Shown: positions 1-8,962, counted from the stretch's first letter. The stretch: 64,000 nt of DNA from Porphyromonas pasteri (GCF_014647755.1 NZ_BMPU01000002.1:358081-422080); one strand, 5' to 3'. The notes: a model not told the origin generated them from the letters alone. Translations and numbers: made by a program.

Positions 1-376
1 CCCAGTTGCCGTAGTGCCCGAGGGCGACGAGCACGCAGTCATACTCCTTCGCTGCCTCCACGAGGGGGGAGAGGTCGGGCATGATGAAGTGCTCCGTGGT
101 GAGGCGCTCGGGGCTCTGGTGCAGGAGCTTCGGCGTGGAGAGGAAGTTGTAGGCGAACTGCAGGTAGAAGTCCCGCTCGATCTGTCGCAGCTCCTCTGTT
201 GTCTTCTCGGGGAAGCTACGGAAGAGATTGCCTCGCACGACGGCACGGCGATAGCCCACGACGCGCCCGATGAGGAAGGCGGTCGCATGGCACAGCGCGT
301 GGATGACCGCCCACGGCAGGCGTGCCAAGAGGCCGAAGAGGCCGCGAAGGAGGTGGTAGGTCAGCTGCTCAGTCAT
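1..376 (-). CDS. LpxL/HtrB-like lysophospholipid acyltransferase, 3' part outside window
   Basis: About 125 N-terminal residues are visible, beginning at the ATG whose complement is at 374-376. They start MTEQLTYHLLRGLFGLLARL, a hydrophobic membrane anchor, followed by the basic stretch GYRRAVVRGNLFRSFPEK that is typical of bacterial lipid A acyltransferases (LpxL/LpxM family). The visible part ends in LGHYGNW, which matches the family's catalytic H-x-G-N-W-E region. Such enzymes transfer a secondary acyl chain to lipid A or a related lipid at the inner membrane. It lies 13 nt after the mtaB stop, so the two are probably cotranscribed. The rest of the gene is beyond base 1; family membership is good, the exact acyl acceptor is not known. 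Confidence 0.85.
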   Translation of the reverse strand, partial: MTEQLTYHLLRGLFGLLARLPWAVIHALCHATAFLIGRVVGYRRAVVRGNLFRSFPEKTTEELRQIERDFYLQFAYNFLSTPKLLHQSPERLTTEHFIMPDLSPLVEAAKEYDCVLVALGHYGNW

Positions 377-389
377 CTCTCGTACGTGC

Positions 390-1700
390 TCAATAGACGA
401 AGGTCCCCGACTCGTCGAGGTGCTGTGGGGTGATCCGTGTCGTCGTGCCGATAGCCGCCTCATCGTAGGGCTGCGCCACACGGATATAGTTCTCACTGTG
501 GCCCATCATACGGCCGTCATAGTTGCCGTGCTCCCAGATGACCGTCAGCTCACGACCGAGGTTGGCACGGTAGAAGGTCTGCAGACGCTCCTCGGAGAGG
601 TGGGCCAGACGCTGGCTACGCTTGTGCTTGTCGCGGGGCGTGACGGCATGCTCGATGGAGAGGGCTGCCGTGCCTTCGCGCTCCGAATAGCTGAAGACGT
701 GGAGCTGGGAGAAGGGTAGACCCTCGAGGAACTGATAGCACTCCTCGAAGTAGCGCTCCTCTTCGCCACGTGTGCCGACGATGACGTCCACGCCGATGAA
801 GGCATGGGGCATCAGCTCACGGATCAGCTCCACACGGGAGCGGAAGAGTGCTGTGTCGTAGCGGCGCTTCATCAGGCGGAGGACTTCGTCACTGCCGCTC
901 TGTAGGGGGATGTGGAAGTGGGGGGCGATGCGCCGTGAGGTGGCCGAGTAGCGGATGATCTCTTCGCTGAGGAGGTTGGGCTCGATGGAGCCGATGCGGA
1001 AGCGCTCGATACCCTCGACTTCATCCAGTGCCTTGACGAGCGAGAAGAAGTCTTCGCCTGGATGGCCCTTGCCGAAGTCCCCGATATTGACGCCCGTCAG
1101 CACGATCTCGCGAGCACCTTCGCAGGCGATGCGCTCGGCTTCGGCGACGATCTCGGCGATCGAGCCGCTACGGCTTCGTCCTCGGGCCTTGGGGATGGTG
1201 CAGTAGGTGCAGTGGTAGTCACAGCCGTCCTGTACCTTGAGGAAGTGGCGCGTGCGCTCGTCGGAGGACGAGCTGAGGCGGAAGGTGCGTATGTCCTTCG
1301 TGCGCCCTCTTACGATGCTGGCACCCGCATCACGTGGGCGCTCCAGATCGAGGTAGTCGGCGATGTCGAGCTTCTTCTCCGATCCGATGACCAGATGGAC
1401 GCCCTCGATGTCTGCGATCTCCTCGGGGCTGAGCTGGGCATAGCAGCCCGTCACGACGACGAAGGAGCCAGGATGCTCGCGGGCAGCCTTGCGGATCATC
1501 GTGCGGCACTTCTTGTCCGCCAGCTCCGTCACCGAGCAGGTGTTGATGACGCAGATGTCGGCTACCTCTCTCGGACGCACGCTCCGCACCCCTTGGGCAA
1601 GCAACGAGCGCCCGATGGTCGACGTCTCGGCGAAGTTGAGCTTACAGCCGAGGGTGTAGTAGGCGGCTTTCTTGTCTTCGAAGACAGAGGTGTCGGTCAT
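390..1700 (-). CDS. mtaB: tRNA t6A37 methylthiotransferase MtaB
   Basis: A 436-residue radical-SAM methylthiotransferase, which adds a methylthio group to N6-threonylcarbamoyladenosine at tRNA position 37. The N-terminal UPF0004 domain carries three iron-sulfur cysteines in TLGCKLN (about residue 19), INTCSV and VTGCYAQ. The radical-SAM cluster motif CDYHCTYC is at about residues 158-165. A TRAM-like RNA-binding region follows near the C-terminus. The opening YYTLGCKLNFAET is characteristic of the MtaB branch rather than MiaB or RimO. The start codon overlaps the stop of the upstream membrane-protein gene by four bases (ATGA), which suggests translational coupling. Length is normal for the family. 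Confidence 0.95.
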   Translation of the reverse strand: MTDTSVFEDKKAAYYTLGCKLNFAETSTIGRSLLAQGVRSVRPREVADICVINTCSVTELADKKCRTMIRKAAREHPGSFVVVTGCYAQLSPEEIADIEGVHLVIGSEKKLDIADYLDLERPRDAGASIVRGRTKDIRTFRLSSSSDERTRHFLKVQDGCDYHCTYCTIPKARGRSRSGSIAEIVAEAERIACEGAREIVLTGVNIGDFGKGHPGEDFFSLVKALDEVEGIERFRIGSIEPNLLSEEIIRYSATSRRIAPHFHIPLQSGSDEVLRLMKRRYDTALFRSRVELIRELMPHAFIGVDVIVGTRGEEERYFEECYQFLEGLPFSQLHVFSYSEREGTAALSIEHAVTPRDKHKRSQRLAHLSEERLQTFYRANLGRELTVIWEHGNYDGRMMGHSENYIRVAQPYDEAAIGTTTRITPQHLDESGTFVY

Positions 1701-2104
1701 CGCTTGGGTCGGAAGAGAAGGCGGAGATAAGGGTTAGTGGAGAGCATCAGCGAGACCCCCAGCCCCGTATAGAAGCCTGTGACGAAGGAGTGGGGCACGA
1801 GGTCAAGGGCGCGCAGGGTGATGCCGAGGGTGATCATGCCCGCCATGATGATCCACGAGGAGGGCGTGAAGCACTGGTACCAGCGCAGGGTACCTTCGGC
1901 TCGCTGTCCAAGGGAGGTAAGATTACGCTTCACGACACGGGGGAAGATGAAGCCGGCGAAGAAAGCCAAGCTCCCGATGAGCCAGAGGATGCTCACGAGG
2001 ATATTCGTCTCGCTGGGCCAGTTCACCAGGCCAATGCGCAGGACATTGACCCCAGCGATGAGCCAGAGTAGGGCAGCGAGCCCATAGAGCTGACGATGAG
2101 TCAT
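1697..2104 (-). CDS. Small integral membrane protein, unknown function
   Basis: A 135-residue protein starting MTHRQLYGLAALLWLIAG. I see about four hydrophobic segments: near residues 5-22, 30-52, 78-97 and 105-125. The frame is open further upstream, but that part is proline- and arginine-rich and overlaps the preceding PUR-domain gene, so I chose the internal ATG at 2104, which leaves a 28-nt gap from that gene. It ends in an ATGA overlap with mtaB, so it is probably in the same operon. I do not recognise a family and assign no function. Confidence 0.75.
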   Translation of the reverse strand: MTHRQLYGLAALLWLIAGVNVLRIGLVNWPSETNILVSILWLIGSLAFFAGFIFPRVVKRNLTSLGQRAEGTLRWYQCFTPSSWIIMAGMITLGITLRALDLVPHSFVTGFYTGLGVSLMLSTNPYLRLLFRPKR

Positions 2105-2132
2105 CAGAGGTGGGTGACTGAAGGGTGTGGGG

Positions 2133-2516
2133 TTAAGCTTCGTCGGTCCACTCGATATCGAAGGACTGAAGCTGGAGGTCTTCGTCGTGAAGCCCCTCGG
2201 TCGTGGCCTCTGTGTGGTGAGCGTGCGTGGTTCCTGCCTCGGCGGCAGTGGGCTCATCGCCTGCGAGGGCGGTGTCGGAGACCTCGAGGATGGTCTGGCG
2301 CAGGGCCTCTGAGACCTTCGCAAAGTCCTCTTCGTAGATGAAGATACGGTGACGCTCGAGCTTACCTTCGCTCTCCTTGAGCTTGGTCTCTGAGAGCACG
2401 ATGTACTTATTGCCCTTGCTGTCGAGCTTAGCGTCTATGTAATAGTATCTGGTCCCGGCCTTGAGCTTACGTGAGGCCAAAAGGGTTGATCCTCCCCAAT
2501 CTTTATCCATACTCAT
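2133..2516 (-). CDS. PUR family DNA/RNA-binding protein (DUF3276)
   Basis: A 127-residue protein matching the Bacteroidota DUF3276 group, bacterial relatives of eukaryotic Pur-alpha that bind single-stranded nucleic acid. The PUR repeat spans roughly residues 10-80: an aromatic strand GTRYYYIDAK, then KYIVLSETK and the helix-leading HRIFIYEEDFAKV. The last 45 residues are acidic and histidine-rich and look disordered. It is the first gene of the minus-strand group that runs through the membrane protein, mtaB and the acyltransferase. A second in-frame ATG two codons later is also possible. The bacterial role is poorly defined. Confidence 0.85.
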   Translation of the reverse strand: MSMDKDWGGSTLLASRKLKAGTRYYYIDAKLDSKGNKYIVLSETKLKESEGKLERHRIFIYEEDFAKVSEALRQTILEVSDTALAGDEPTAAEAGTTHAHHTEATTEGLHDEDLQLQSFDIEWTDEA

Positions 2517-2746
2517 AAGTGATCAATTCTTTTTTATACGCTACGAAGTTACGCAAATACCTCCATTGTCCTGCGGGCGGACGGCCCCGCCCTCGTAGGG
2601 GTGTCGCTCAGCTTCTCGCCTGCTTGTAGCTCTGCTCTGCTATTCGTCCTCCCGCCCGCGCACTACGTCTATTCCTCCCGATGACTACAGGGATAATTCG
2701 CCCCGACTATGGATTTTCTCCCGCAGCACCGCTGTATTTTCTCTGT

Positions 2747-2822
2747 CCACGCACGTAGATTTATCGTCCACGTACCTAAACCCTATCATCTCCGCACGTA
2801 GTCCTAATATCTACGTACGTGG
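2747..2822. repeat. Family B palindrome element, copy 1 (4 units)
   Basis: Four 12-bp units begin at 2747, 2768, 2790 and 2811, so the steps are 21, 22 and 21 bp. The units read CCACGCACGTAG, CCACGTACCTAA, CTCCGCACGTAG and CTACGTACGTGG, variations on a self-complementary ACGTACGT core. Spacers are AT-rich 9-10 mers; the last, tcctaatat, recurs in copy 3 and nearly in copy 2. It sits between divergent genes. Confidence 0.85.
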
Positions 2823-2854
2823 ACGAAGAAAATCTCCTACTGCTCCGCAGTCCA

Positions 2855-2866
2855 ATCTATATAGGT
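2855..2866. repeat. Solitary family A core
   Basis: ATCTATATAGGT is one mismatch from the perfect palindrome ACCTATATAGGT used in the family A arrays. It is followed by tgg and preceded by cca, so the symmetry extends a little further. There is no second unit 22 bp away. It may be a remnant of a lost array or chance. Confidence 0.4.
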
Positions 2867-3337
2867 TGGTAACAAAATCTCTATGGAAAGCACTGCATAT
2901 TACGGGATCTTCATTCCTGAATCAATATAGCTATCTCTCTGCCTTGGCGAAGGAAAGTGGTTTATCCCTTTATTGCAGTATATAGCTGTATTGAGCCGAT
3001 GTAGCTAGATAAGTTTGCGAATGTTGAAACAACGTGGCCGTGGTATGACTACTGATTGGAGATATAGTAGGAGTTGTAAAACGGGGTGTGTCTATATTTA
3101 TTGTGGGCGAATGGGCTTTCTGTTTATGAATAGTTATATCTTTGTGGGAGTTGAAAATGAAAGAATCACGCAAGGATGGAGGGATAATCAAGCTCTTCTT
3201 GAACCCACTAAAACCCACTAATTAATTAAGAGTCGGGCTGGTTTCCTTTGAATATCCCAGGCTATCATAAAGTCCCTTTTGTAATACTTCTATGGAGAGC
3301 CAAGTGTGCATTTACCTTCAAGTAAAGAGATACAATT

Positions 3338-5629
3338 ATGAAGCTTAAGATGTATATCAGTAGAAAAATTTATAGTCTTTCAGTTATGGGGTTGCTTCTA
3401 TGTGGTATAGGAGTGGCGCAGGTTTTGCCACTACGAGGCCCAGAGAATGTGGAAGAGCCCATTGTGGAGGGAGTGAGTGATAGCTCTGTGTACCGAGTTA
3501 AGGCGACAGTGTCTCTCGCGAATATCATTGAGCAGATGAATTACTGCTATATGGCTCTTACTAACATCATAAATAGTAAGTCTATGCTTCAGTATGAGTC
3601 AGAGCTGGATCAGCTAATCAATAATCTGGCGGTAGAGAACATTGCTGATCTCGATGAAATCGCAGAATTTCGAGAAGACTTGATGTCCGTGACCAGTGAT
3701 CTCGCTATAAATGAAGAGGAGCGTAAGGTCTTGCGTAGACTAAATACGATTCGACGAGATAATGTCAAGTATCAAGCGATATCAAATGCGCTGTCTATGC
3801 CTATGCTTCTTGTTCCAGGAGCAGGTGGTTCTGTAGCTTCAGCGCCACAGCTCGCTTTTTATACGCTTCTTTCTGCTGCTCGTTCTGCCGTTGACTATAC
3901 AGTCCAAGGTAATCAGCTGCAAGCAGAAGAAATTCAAAGCTTTTGGGAACTGAGAAAGAGAGATTTGGAGTCCTTTAAGAATTTGCGCCTTGAGGCATTT
4001 CGTTTATTGGTTCAGCTGTATAAAAAGTACAACCTTAAAGAAAGTGATCGCCTAACGGAGCGAACTGCTCTCTTGTTTTCAAACATTATCCAAGAGGGGG
4101 ATGCATCTAAGCGCTTGCGCTTGCTCCTAGATAATAAGCAGACCTATGCTAACTTTATTGATTGGGATTATTATGTAGGTATGGCTTATCTGGATATTAA
4201 GCAGAATGCAGAAGCGTGCCGTTATCTCCATAGCTATATTGACAGAAGGCAGGCAACGCCTCTCTTCCGTATTGATAGTAAACTTGGAATATCTGCACTT
4301 ACTCTCTTGACTTATGATGCAGGGCTATCAACGGGGGCAAAAATGGATATGCTAACGTTGGCTAAGAATAACTTGCCCGAAAATGGAGCTAGTTTGAATC
4401 AGATAGCGCTGTTGTATCGACTGCTGGGGCAGAGCAATGAAGGCTTTGATCTTTTGCGTAGGGGGCTAGATAACGAGCGTACGACAGATAAAGATTTGCT
4501 GGTGTGGACTATTGTCCAGGGGATATCTGTAGCTCGCCCAGATGCTGTGTCTCTTAAGACGATTGATAGAGCTGTCAAGTCTACTTCGGATATCAGTTTG
4601 AATAGCTATCTCAGCTATTTGGCTGCATCAAATATCGGTGGGCTACCCAAGGAATTGAGTACTCTAATCTCTTTTGATAAGTTTGCTTCACGACATTTCT
4701 GGGGCAATGGATACGTTTGGCTTGCTGGACCTAAGCTAGATTATGATAATATCTTATTGAATATTAACTCAAATAGATACCAGTTAGATGTTTCTGATAT
4801 AGAGGTTTATCGGATGAGAATTGGTGGAGGGAGCGTTAAAATTCGAGAGATGGTATCCCAATATGAAGGTGCTGTGACCCGAGAAGAGTTAGAAGATGAG
4901 TTTGATTTCTTCAAGAGCTATCCTAAGGCCATCCCTGTGTTATTTCATCCGCTTCAAGATGATGTCAGTTATATCGTTCGCCGAAATATCGACTTTAATA
5001 CTCTTACGCCCGGTAGTAGCCTTCACGATAAGCTGAGTGTTTATGGGGAACTATCAGAGGATGAGCTACAGGATATTAAGGAATACTGTGAGGACCATCA
5101 GAGTAAAGCTCAGGGAATCCAACTCAAGCTGAAAGATAATACCCGATGGTTTGGGTATTATCTTTGGAACTCTGTGGCATCTCCAGAGCCAATGAGATAT
5201 CTGAACTATGACGTAGCAAAGCTACAGCGTGGTCGTCCTTATAGCCCAGAAGATCTGACTTTTGAGGTGAGCTTGAAATTGAATGACATGTCGAGTGACT
5301 CTATCAAGATGCCTTATAAGCCTCTAGTTCCTTATGGAGAAGAAGGTGAATTCATAGTACTTAAGTGGAAGGGTCCACAGGATTTGATACTGACATATAA
5401 GTATACAAGTAACCCCAAGAAAATGACCCTATATAGTATGCAGTTTGAGAATGTCCATAGAGATGTCTTGAACTACAAGATATATGATAGCCGAGTTCGC
5501 TTGGATAGAGTAGATATGAAAGAGACTTCGTTCTTCTCTGGGGTCGCTTCTTTCTTTGCTGGTGTCTTTGCTGGTATTGGCTCTTTCTTTGCTGCAATTT
5601 GGGGGTGGATCGCAGGCCTTTTCTCTTAG
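3338..5629 (+). CDS. Large secreted protein of unknown function with C-terminal hydrophobic tail
   Basis: A 763-residue protein that I cannot place in a family. The N-terminus has a basic region and hydrophobic core ending near GIGVAQVLP, a likely signal peptide. Residues 50-240 are helical and charged, around an Ala/Gly/Pro-rich stretch MLLVPGAGGSVASAPQ (about 150-165). Residues 240-430 contain helix pairs resembling TPR repeats. The C-terminus ends in a Phe/Gly/Ala-rich hydrophobic block from SFFSGVASFFAGVFAGIG to WIAGLFS, in which SFF and FAG recur; this could insert in a membrane. Base composition is AT-rich compared with neighbours, suggesting acquisition. A secreted nuclease gene follows 76 bp later in the same orientation. 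Confidence 0.75.
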   Translation: MKLKMYISRKIYSLSVMGLLLCGIGVAQVLPLRGPENVEEPIVEGVSDSSVYRVKATVSLANIIEQMNYCYMALTNIINSKSMLQYESELDQLINNLAVENIADLDEIAEFREDLMSVTSDLAINEEERKVLRRLNTIRRDNVKYQAISNALSMPMLLVPGAGGSVASAPQLAFYTLLSAARSAVDYTVQGNQLQAEEIQSFWELRKRDLESFKNLRLEAFRLLVQLYKKYNLKESDRLTERTALLFSNIIQEGDASKRLRLLLDNKQTYANFIDWDYYVGMAYLDIKQNAEACRYLHSYIDRRQATPLFRIDSKLGISALTLLTYDAGLSTGAKMDMLTLAKNNLPENGASLNQIALLYRLLGQSNEGFDLLRRGLDNERTTDKDLLVWTIVQGISVARPDAVSLKTIDRAVKSTSDISLNSYLSYLAASNIGGLPKELSTLISFDKFASRHFWGNGYVWLAGPKLDYDNILLNINSNRYQLDVSDIEVYRMRIGGGSVKIREMVSQYEGAVTREELEDEFDFFKSYPKAIPVLFHPLQDDVSYIVRRNIDFNTLTPGSSLHDKLSVYGELSEDELQDIKEYCEDHQSKAQGIQLKLKDNTRWFGYYLWNSVASPEPMRYLNYDVAKLQRGRPYSPEDLTFEVSLKLNDMSSDSIKMPYKPLVPYGEEGEFIVLKWKGPQDLILTYKYTSNPKKMTLYSMQFENVHRDVLNYKIYDSRVRLDRVDMKETSFFSGVASFFAGVFAGIGSFFAAIWGWIAGLFS

Positions 5630-5705
5630 CCTATACTCAGGAAGTTACTATCCTTGTATAGCTTGTGGGTTTATTTTATAAAGCAAGATAATAGCCTCGC
5701 ATTTG

Positions 5706-6551
5706 ATGGGTAGTCGTGTCTTTCTGCAAATAGTCGCTTTGTTGTTCCTACTTATACAAAGCTTGTTTGCTCAAAGTAACCCTGTTAATGTAAGTTATCG
5801 CCAACCTCAAGATGGTAGGCGAATAGCTGATATAATAGAGTTACCCAGTTATCCTAAAGAAAAGGGTGGGGCTTTGATCTTTCACAAAGGGTATACCGTG
5901 TTTTATAGCTCTCGTTATGGTATCCCTCTATGGGTCGCTTGGGAAATTAACCCAGATCGAGTTAGGAGCGTTGAGAGACGATCTGGATATGGCTTCTTCC
6001 CTGATCCCGCTCTTCCAGATTCTTTGCAAACCAATCAGAAAGAATATAATCGCACTGGTTATGATAAGGGACATATGTGTCCAGCTAATGATAACACAGG
6101 GAGTGCTGAGCTAATGCGGGAATGCCATTATGCTTCAAATCTGGCTCCCCAGCGAAAGGAACTCAATCGCTCTGGAGGGACGTGGTTTAACGTGGAGCAG
6201 GAGTGTACAAAGTTTGTGAAGCGAGAGGGGAAGAAGTTGTATGTTATTTGTGGTCCTATCATAGAGCATTCAACATTATCAGCACGGCAAAGACTAAATG
6301 GAAGATCTGCCTATACGCCCAAGCACTTCTTTAAGGTCATGATGTATGAAGATGGAGGTGTTCGCTATGGTATGGGATTGATTTTTAACCAATGGAACCA
6401 CATGGTGGCAAAGCCAATAAGGGAAGTGGAGACTATGGTTGGCTTTAATTTCTTTATGAACTTACCTGCTCGAGAACAGGATAAGTTTGAGCGTAGCGTT
6501 GGGGATAATGCTCTTTTTAGGGGGATTAAGCGTAATGCAAGAATAGAATAG
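5706..6551 (+). CDS. Secreted DNA/RNA non-specific endonuclease (EndoG/NucA family)
   Basis: A 281-residue beta-beta-alpha-metal nuclease that should cut single- and double-stranded DNA and RNA outside the cytoplasm. The signal peptide is MGSRVFLQIVALLFLLIQSL ending FAQ. The active-site motif is DKGHMCPAND (about residue 120), a Lys-for-Arg variant of the usual DRGH, with the metal-binding region NLAPQRKELNR about 30 residues later. I took ATG at 5706, since the preceding TTG adds nothing. It lies 76 bp after the 763-residue secreted protein and shares its AT-rich composition, so the pair may have moved together. It could be nutritional (DNA scavenging), defensive against extracellular DNA, or a toxin; the sequence does not decide. 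Confidence 0.9.
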   Translation: MGSRVFLQIVALLFLLIQSLFAQSNPVNVSYRQPQDGRRIADIIELPSYPKEKGGALIFHKGYTVFYSSRYGIPLWVAWEINPDRVRSVERRSGYGFFPDPALPDSLQTNQKEYNRTGYDKGHMCPANDNTGSAELMRECHYASNLAPQRKELNRSGGTWFNVEQECTKFVKREGKKLYVICGPIIEHSTLSARQRLNGRSAYTPKHFFKVMMYEDGGVRYGMGLIFNQWNHMVAKPIREVETMVGFNFFMNLPAREQDKFERSVGDNALFRGIKRNARIE

Positions 6552-6693
6552 GAGGTATTAATCCTATGCTTAAGTAGCTCTGCAAAGGGTACCAGTGATA
6601 GCCCAGCGCTATCGCTGGTATTTCATTATCTGGGGCTTGTGTGAAAAGTCGTTGTTGTGCGGAATCTACTCTCTTCAAACGGAGGGCTCGTCG

Positions 6694-6701
6694 TATCTTT
6701 G
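6694..6701 (+). promoter_or_regulatory. Possible -7 box
   Basis: TATCTTTG fits the Bacteroidota -7 consensus TAnnTTTG exactly. No good TTG box is found about 20 bp upstream. It would transcribe the tandem repeat and the 6753 ORF. Confidence 0.4.
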
Positions 6702-6730
6702 CAGTATGTGAGGGTGCATTTATCATCTTA

Positions 6731-6812
6731 ATGATGCAAGCTGCGCCTTCAAATGATGCAAGCTGCACCTTCAAACGATGCAAGCTCAGAAGATCAAATG
6801 ATGCAAGCTACC
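6731..6812 (+). repeat. 22-bp direct tandem repeat at the start of an ORF
   Basis: Two near-identical 22-bp copies, at 6731 and 6753, start atgatgcaagctgc and differ by one base. A decayed copy follows at about 6775, and a partial one (atgatgcaagctacc) at 6798. Each unit carries an ATGATG, and 22 is not a multiple of three, so gain or loss of a unit changes which ATG is in frame with the downstream ORF. Confidence 0.8.
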
Positions 6813-7028
6813 AAGCGTAAGCTCAGTGCACAGGAGACGGAGCGACTCGTTTGCTGCTTCTGCTCCGAATGGCGGACAGCTCAAGAGATAGCTGACTACC
6901 TACATCGGACAAAGGATCATGTGAGAAATGTAATCCTACCTCGCCTCCTCAAGCAAGGCGTGCTTGAGCAAAGGTTCTCTGTAAAACGGCATCCCAATCA
7001 GCAATATAGAGCGGGACGAGAAGAATAG
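6753..7028 (+). CDS. Small winged-helix protein, possibly a gene remnant
   Basis: A 91-residue ORF. The first 20 residues come from the tandem repeat (MMQAAPSNDAS...MMQATK). Residues 25-85 resemble a winged helix-turn-helix of the kind found at the C-terminus of Bacteroidota Fic and AlbA/RecG-like ATP-binding proteins: WRTAQEIADYLHRTKDHVRN as the recognition region, then ILPRLLKQGVLEQRF. Those full-length proteins are several hundred residues, and some carry low-complexity repeats just before this domain. The ORF may therefore be the surviving tail of such a gene rather than an independent regulator. It sits alone before fadD. Confidence 0.5.
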   Translation: MMQAAPSNDASSEDQMMQATKRKLSAQETERLVCCFCSEWRTAQEIADYLHRTKDHVRNVILPRLLKQGVLEQRFSVKRHPNQQYRAGREE

Positions 7029-7090
7029 GCTAAATTTGTAAGAGAATTAGCGGGGCATCCCACCCCGACCACACTTGTATAGACAGACCA

Positions 7091-8914
7091 ATGACACCTC
7101 CATACCCTAAGTATCACCTGGCGGAGTTCCCCCACCAGTTCCGTGTACGCTACCCAGGCAAGACCATTATGCGCTACTACAACAAGCATAATGAGCGCTG
7201 GGAGAAGCTCAATGGCGAGCAGGTCGCTAACCTCTGCCTCTCGGCAGCCAAGGGCTTGGCTTACCTGCAGATCCAGACGGGCGACCGTATCGCGATCTAT
7301 TCGCCCAACCGTGTGGGCTGCATCACTACCGAGCTGGGTATCTTCATGATGCGTGCCGTCTCGGTGCCCCTCTACGCGACGAGTACGCCCGATCAGGTGC
7401 AGTTCATCGTGGAGGATGCTGGCGTCGAGACGATGTTCGTCGGCGGTCAGTTCCAGTACAACAATGCCTATGAGGTGCAGCAGCGTGGCGGGTCTCTTCG
7501 CCGTCTGATCATCTTCGACAACGAGGTGGTGCTGGCCCCTGGGGACACGACCTCGATGTACTACGATGAGTTCGTGCGACGTGGGGACTCCGTCTCCTAT
7601 GAGAACAAGGCGAACGTCACGGCAAGCCAAGCGCTGGCTACCGACCTGGCGGTCATCATCTACACCTCCGGTACGACGGGTAAGAGCAAGGGCGTGATGC
7701 TGCATCATAGCAACTTCATAGAGCAGCTCTATGCGCATCAGATCAAGTACCCCTTCATCACGAATCGCGATGTCTCGATGTGCTTCCTCCCGCTGAATCA
7801 CATCCTCGAGAAGGCGTGGAGCTACCTCTGCCTCAGTATGGGCTGTCAGGTGGCTGTCCTCAGCGACCCGAAGCGTATCCTTGAGGCGCTGCCTATGGTG
7901 CGCCCCTCGATGATGGGCAATGTGCCCCGCTTCTGGGAGAAGGTATATATCGGTGTGCAGGACAAGATCAATCGCTCGCCCAAGCCCCTGCGCTATGTCC
8001 TTCGCCACGCTATCCAGGTAGGGGATCGCTACTTCTTCGACTTCGTGAACGAGGGGAAGAAGGCGCCACTCTACCTCAAGCTCCTCTACAAGGTCTACGA
8101 TAAGACGCTCTTTGCGAAGGTGAAGAAGGCTATCGGTATCCAGCGTGGCCGCTTCTTCCCCACGGCAGGGGCTTCGGTCTCGCCCGAGATCCTGCGCTTC
8201 CTGCGCTCGATCAATGTACCTATGTGTGTGGGCTATGGGCTGTCGGAGACGACGGCGACGGTGTCCTCCCAGCCTATGGTGGGCTTTGACCTTGAGTCCA
8301 TCGGTACGATCATGCCCGCTCTCGAGGTGAAGATCGATCCCGAGACGAGTGAGATCCTCATCAAGGGCCCGACGGTGACGACGGGCTACTACAATAATCC
8401 CGAGGCCAACGCTGAGGCGTTCACCGAAGACGGCTTCTTCCGCACGGGGGATGCTGGTCGTATGGAGAATGGTGTGCTCTACTTCACGGAGCGTATCAAG
8501 GACCTCTTTAAGACTGCCAACGGTAAGTACATCGCTCCGCAGATGCTCGAGGGCTTGCTCACGGTCGATCCGCTCTTCGAGCAGGTGGCTATCATCGCTG
8601 ACGGGTATAAGTTCGTCAGTGCGCTCATCTACCCCAACTGGGAGGTGCTGCGCCGTGAGGCTGCCGAGCGTGGCGTGTCTCGTGACCTCAGCGAAGAGGA
8701 GCTCAGCAAGCAGCATGAGGTACACCGCCTCGTGATGGCGCACGTAGAGGCTGCTCTCAGCTCTGTAGCGCAGTATGAGAAGGTGAAGAAATTCCACCTG
8801 ATGACGACGCCCTTCACGCTGGAGAGCGGCGAGCTGACCAATACACTCAAGCTACGCCGTAAGGTCGTCGCTGAGCACTACGCCAGCGAGATCGCCCACA
8901 TGTACGAGGAGTAG
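7091..8914 (+). CDS. Long-chain fatty acid-CoA ligase (AMP-binding)
   Basis: A 607-residue adenylate-forming enzyme that activates fatty acids to acyl-CoA with ATP. The phosphate-binding loop IIYTSGTTGKSKG is at about residues 187-199, GYGLSETTATVS at about 380, and the hinge and adenylate region FRTGDAG ... ERIKDLFKTANGKYI at about 448-480. Length and motifs match the FadD/ACSL-type proteins common in Bacteroidota (FAA1-like). A TAAATTTG box at 7030-7037 could be its -7 element. DUF4494 and yggS follow in the same direction 48 bp later, possibly in one transcript. Confidence 0.92.
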   Translation: MTPPYPKYHLAEFPHQFRVRYPGKTIMRYYNKHNERWEKLNGEQVANLCLSAAKGLAYLQIQTGDRIAIYSPNRVGCITTELGIFMMRAVSVPLYATSTPDQVQFIVEDAGVETMFVGGQFQYNNAYEVQQRGGSLRRLIIFDNEVVLAPGDTTSMYYDEFVRRGDSVSYENKANVTASQALATDLAVIIYTSGTTGKSKGVMLHHSNFIEQLYAHQIKYPFITNRDVSMCFLPLNHILEKAWSYLCLSMGCQVAVLSDPKRILEALPMVRPSMMGNVPRFWEKVYIGVQDKINRSPKPLRYVLRHAIQVGDRYFFDFVNEGKKAPLYLKLLYKVYDKTLFAKVKKAIGIQRGRFFPTAGASVSPEILRFLRSINVPMCVGYGLSETTATVSSQPMVGFDLESIGTIMPALEVKIDPETSEILIKGPTVTTGYYNNPEANAEAFTEDGFFRTGDAGRMENGVLYFTERIKDLFKTANGKYIAPQMLEGLLTVDPLFEQVAIIADGYKFVSALIYPNWEVLRREAAERGVSRDLSEEELSKQHEVHRLVMAHVEAALSSVAQYEKVKKFHLMTTPFTLESGELTNTLKLRRKVVAEHYASEIAHMYEE

Positions 8915-8962
8915 CCTCGACACCCTGATACAGAATATAAATACAAGAATTAGATACAGACG

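Larger units (their letters stand above)
2517..3337. other. 820-bp intergenic region between divergent genes
   Basis: No convincing gene. Base composition shifts from GC-rich next to the PUR gene to AT-rich toward the 3338 gene. It holds a four-unit family B palindrome element (2747-2822) and one solitary family A core (2855-2866). Short open frames at about 2970-3221 on both strands overlap each other and show no recognisable protein, so I left them out. A TACCTTCA box at about 3312-3319 could be part of a promoter for the 3338 gene, but I see no matching TTG box. Confidence 0.6.

Noticed and set aside
2970..3221. Small overlapping open frames on both strands upstream of the 3338 gene
   Set aside because: They overlap each other, have no start signal or similarity, and lie in low-complexity AT-rich DNA.
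6998..8797. 599-codon open frame antisense to the acyl-CoA ligase
   Set aside because: The plus strand encodes a complete enzyme with all motifs; the antisense frame is His/Arg/Leu-rich without recognisable domains, a usual shadow in GC-rich DNA.
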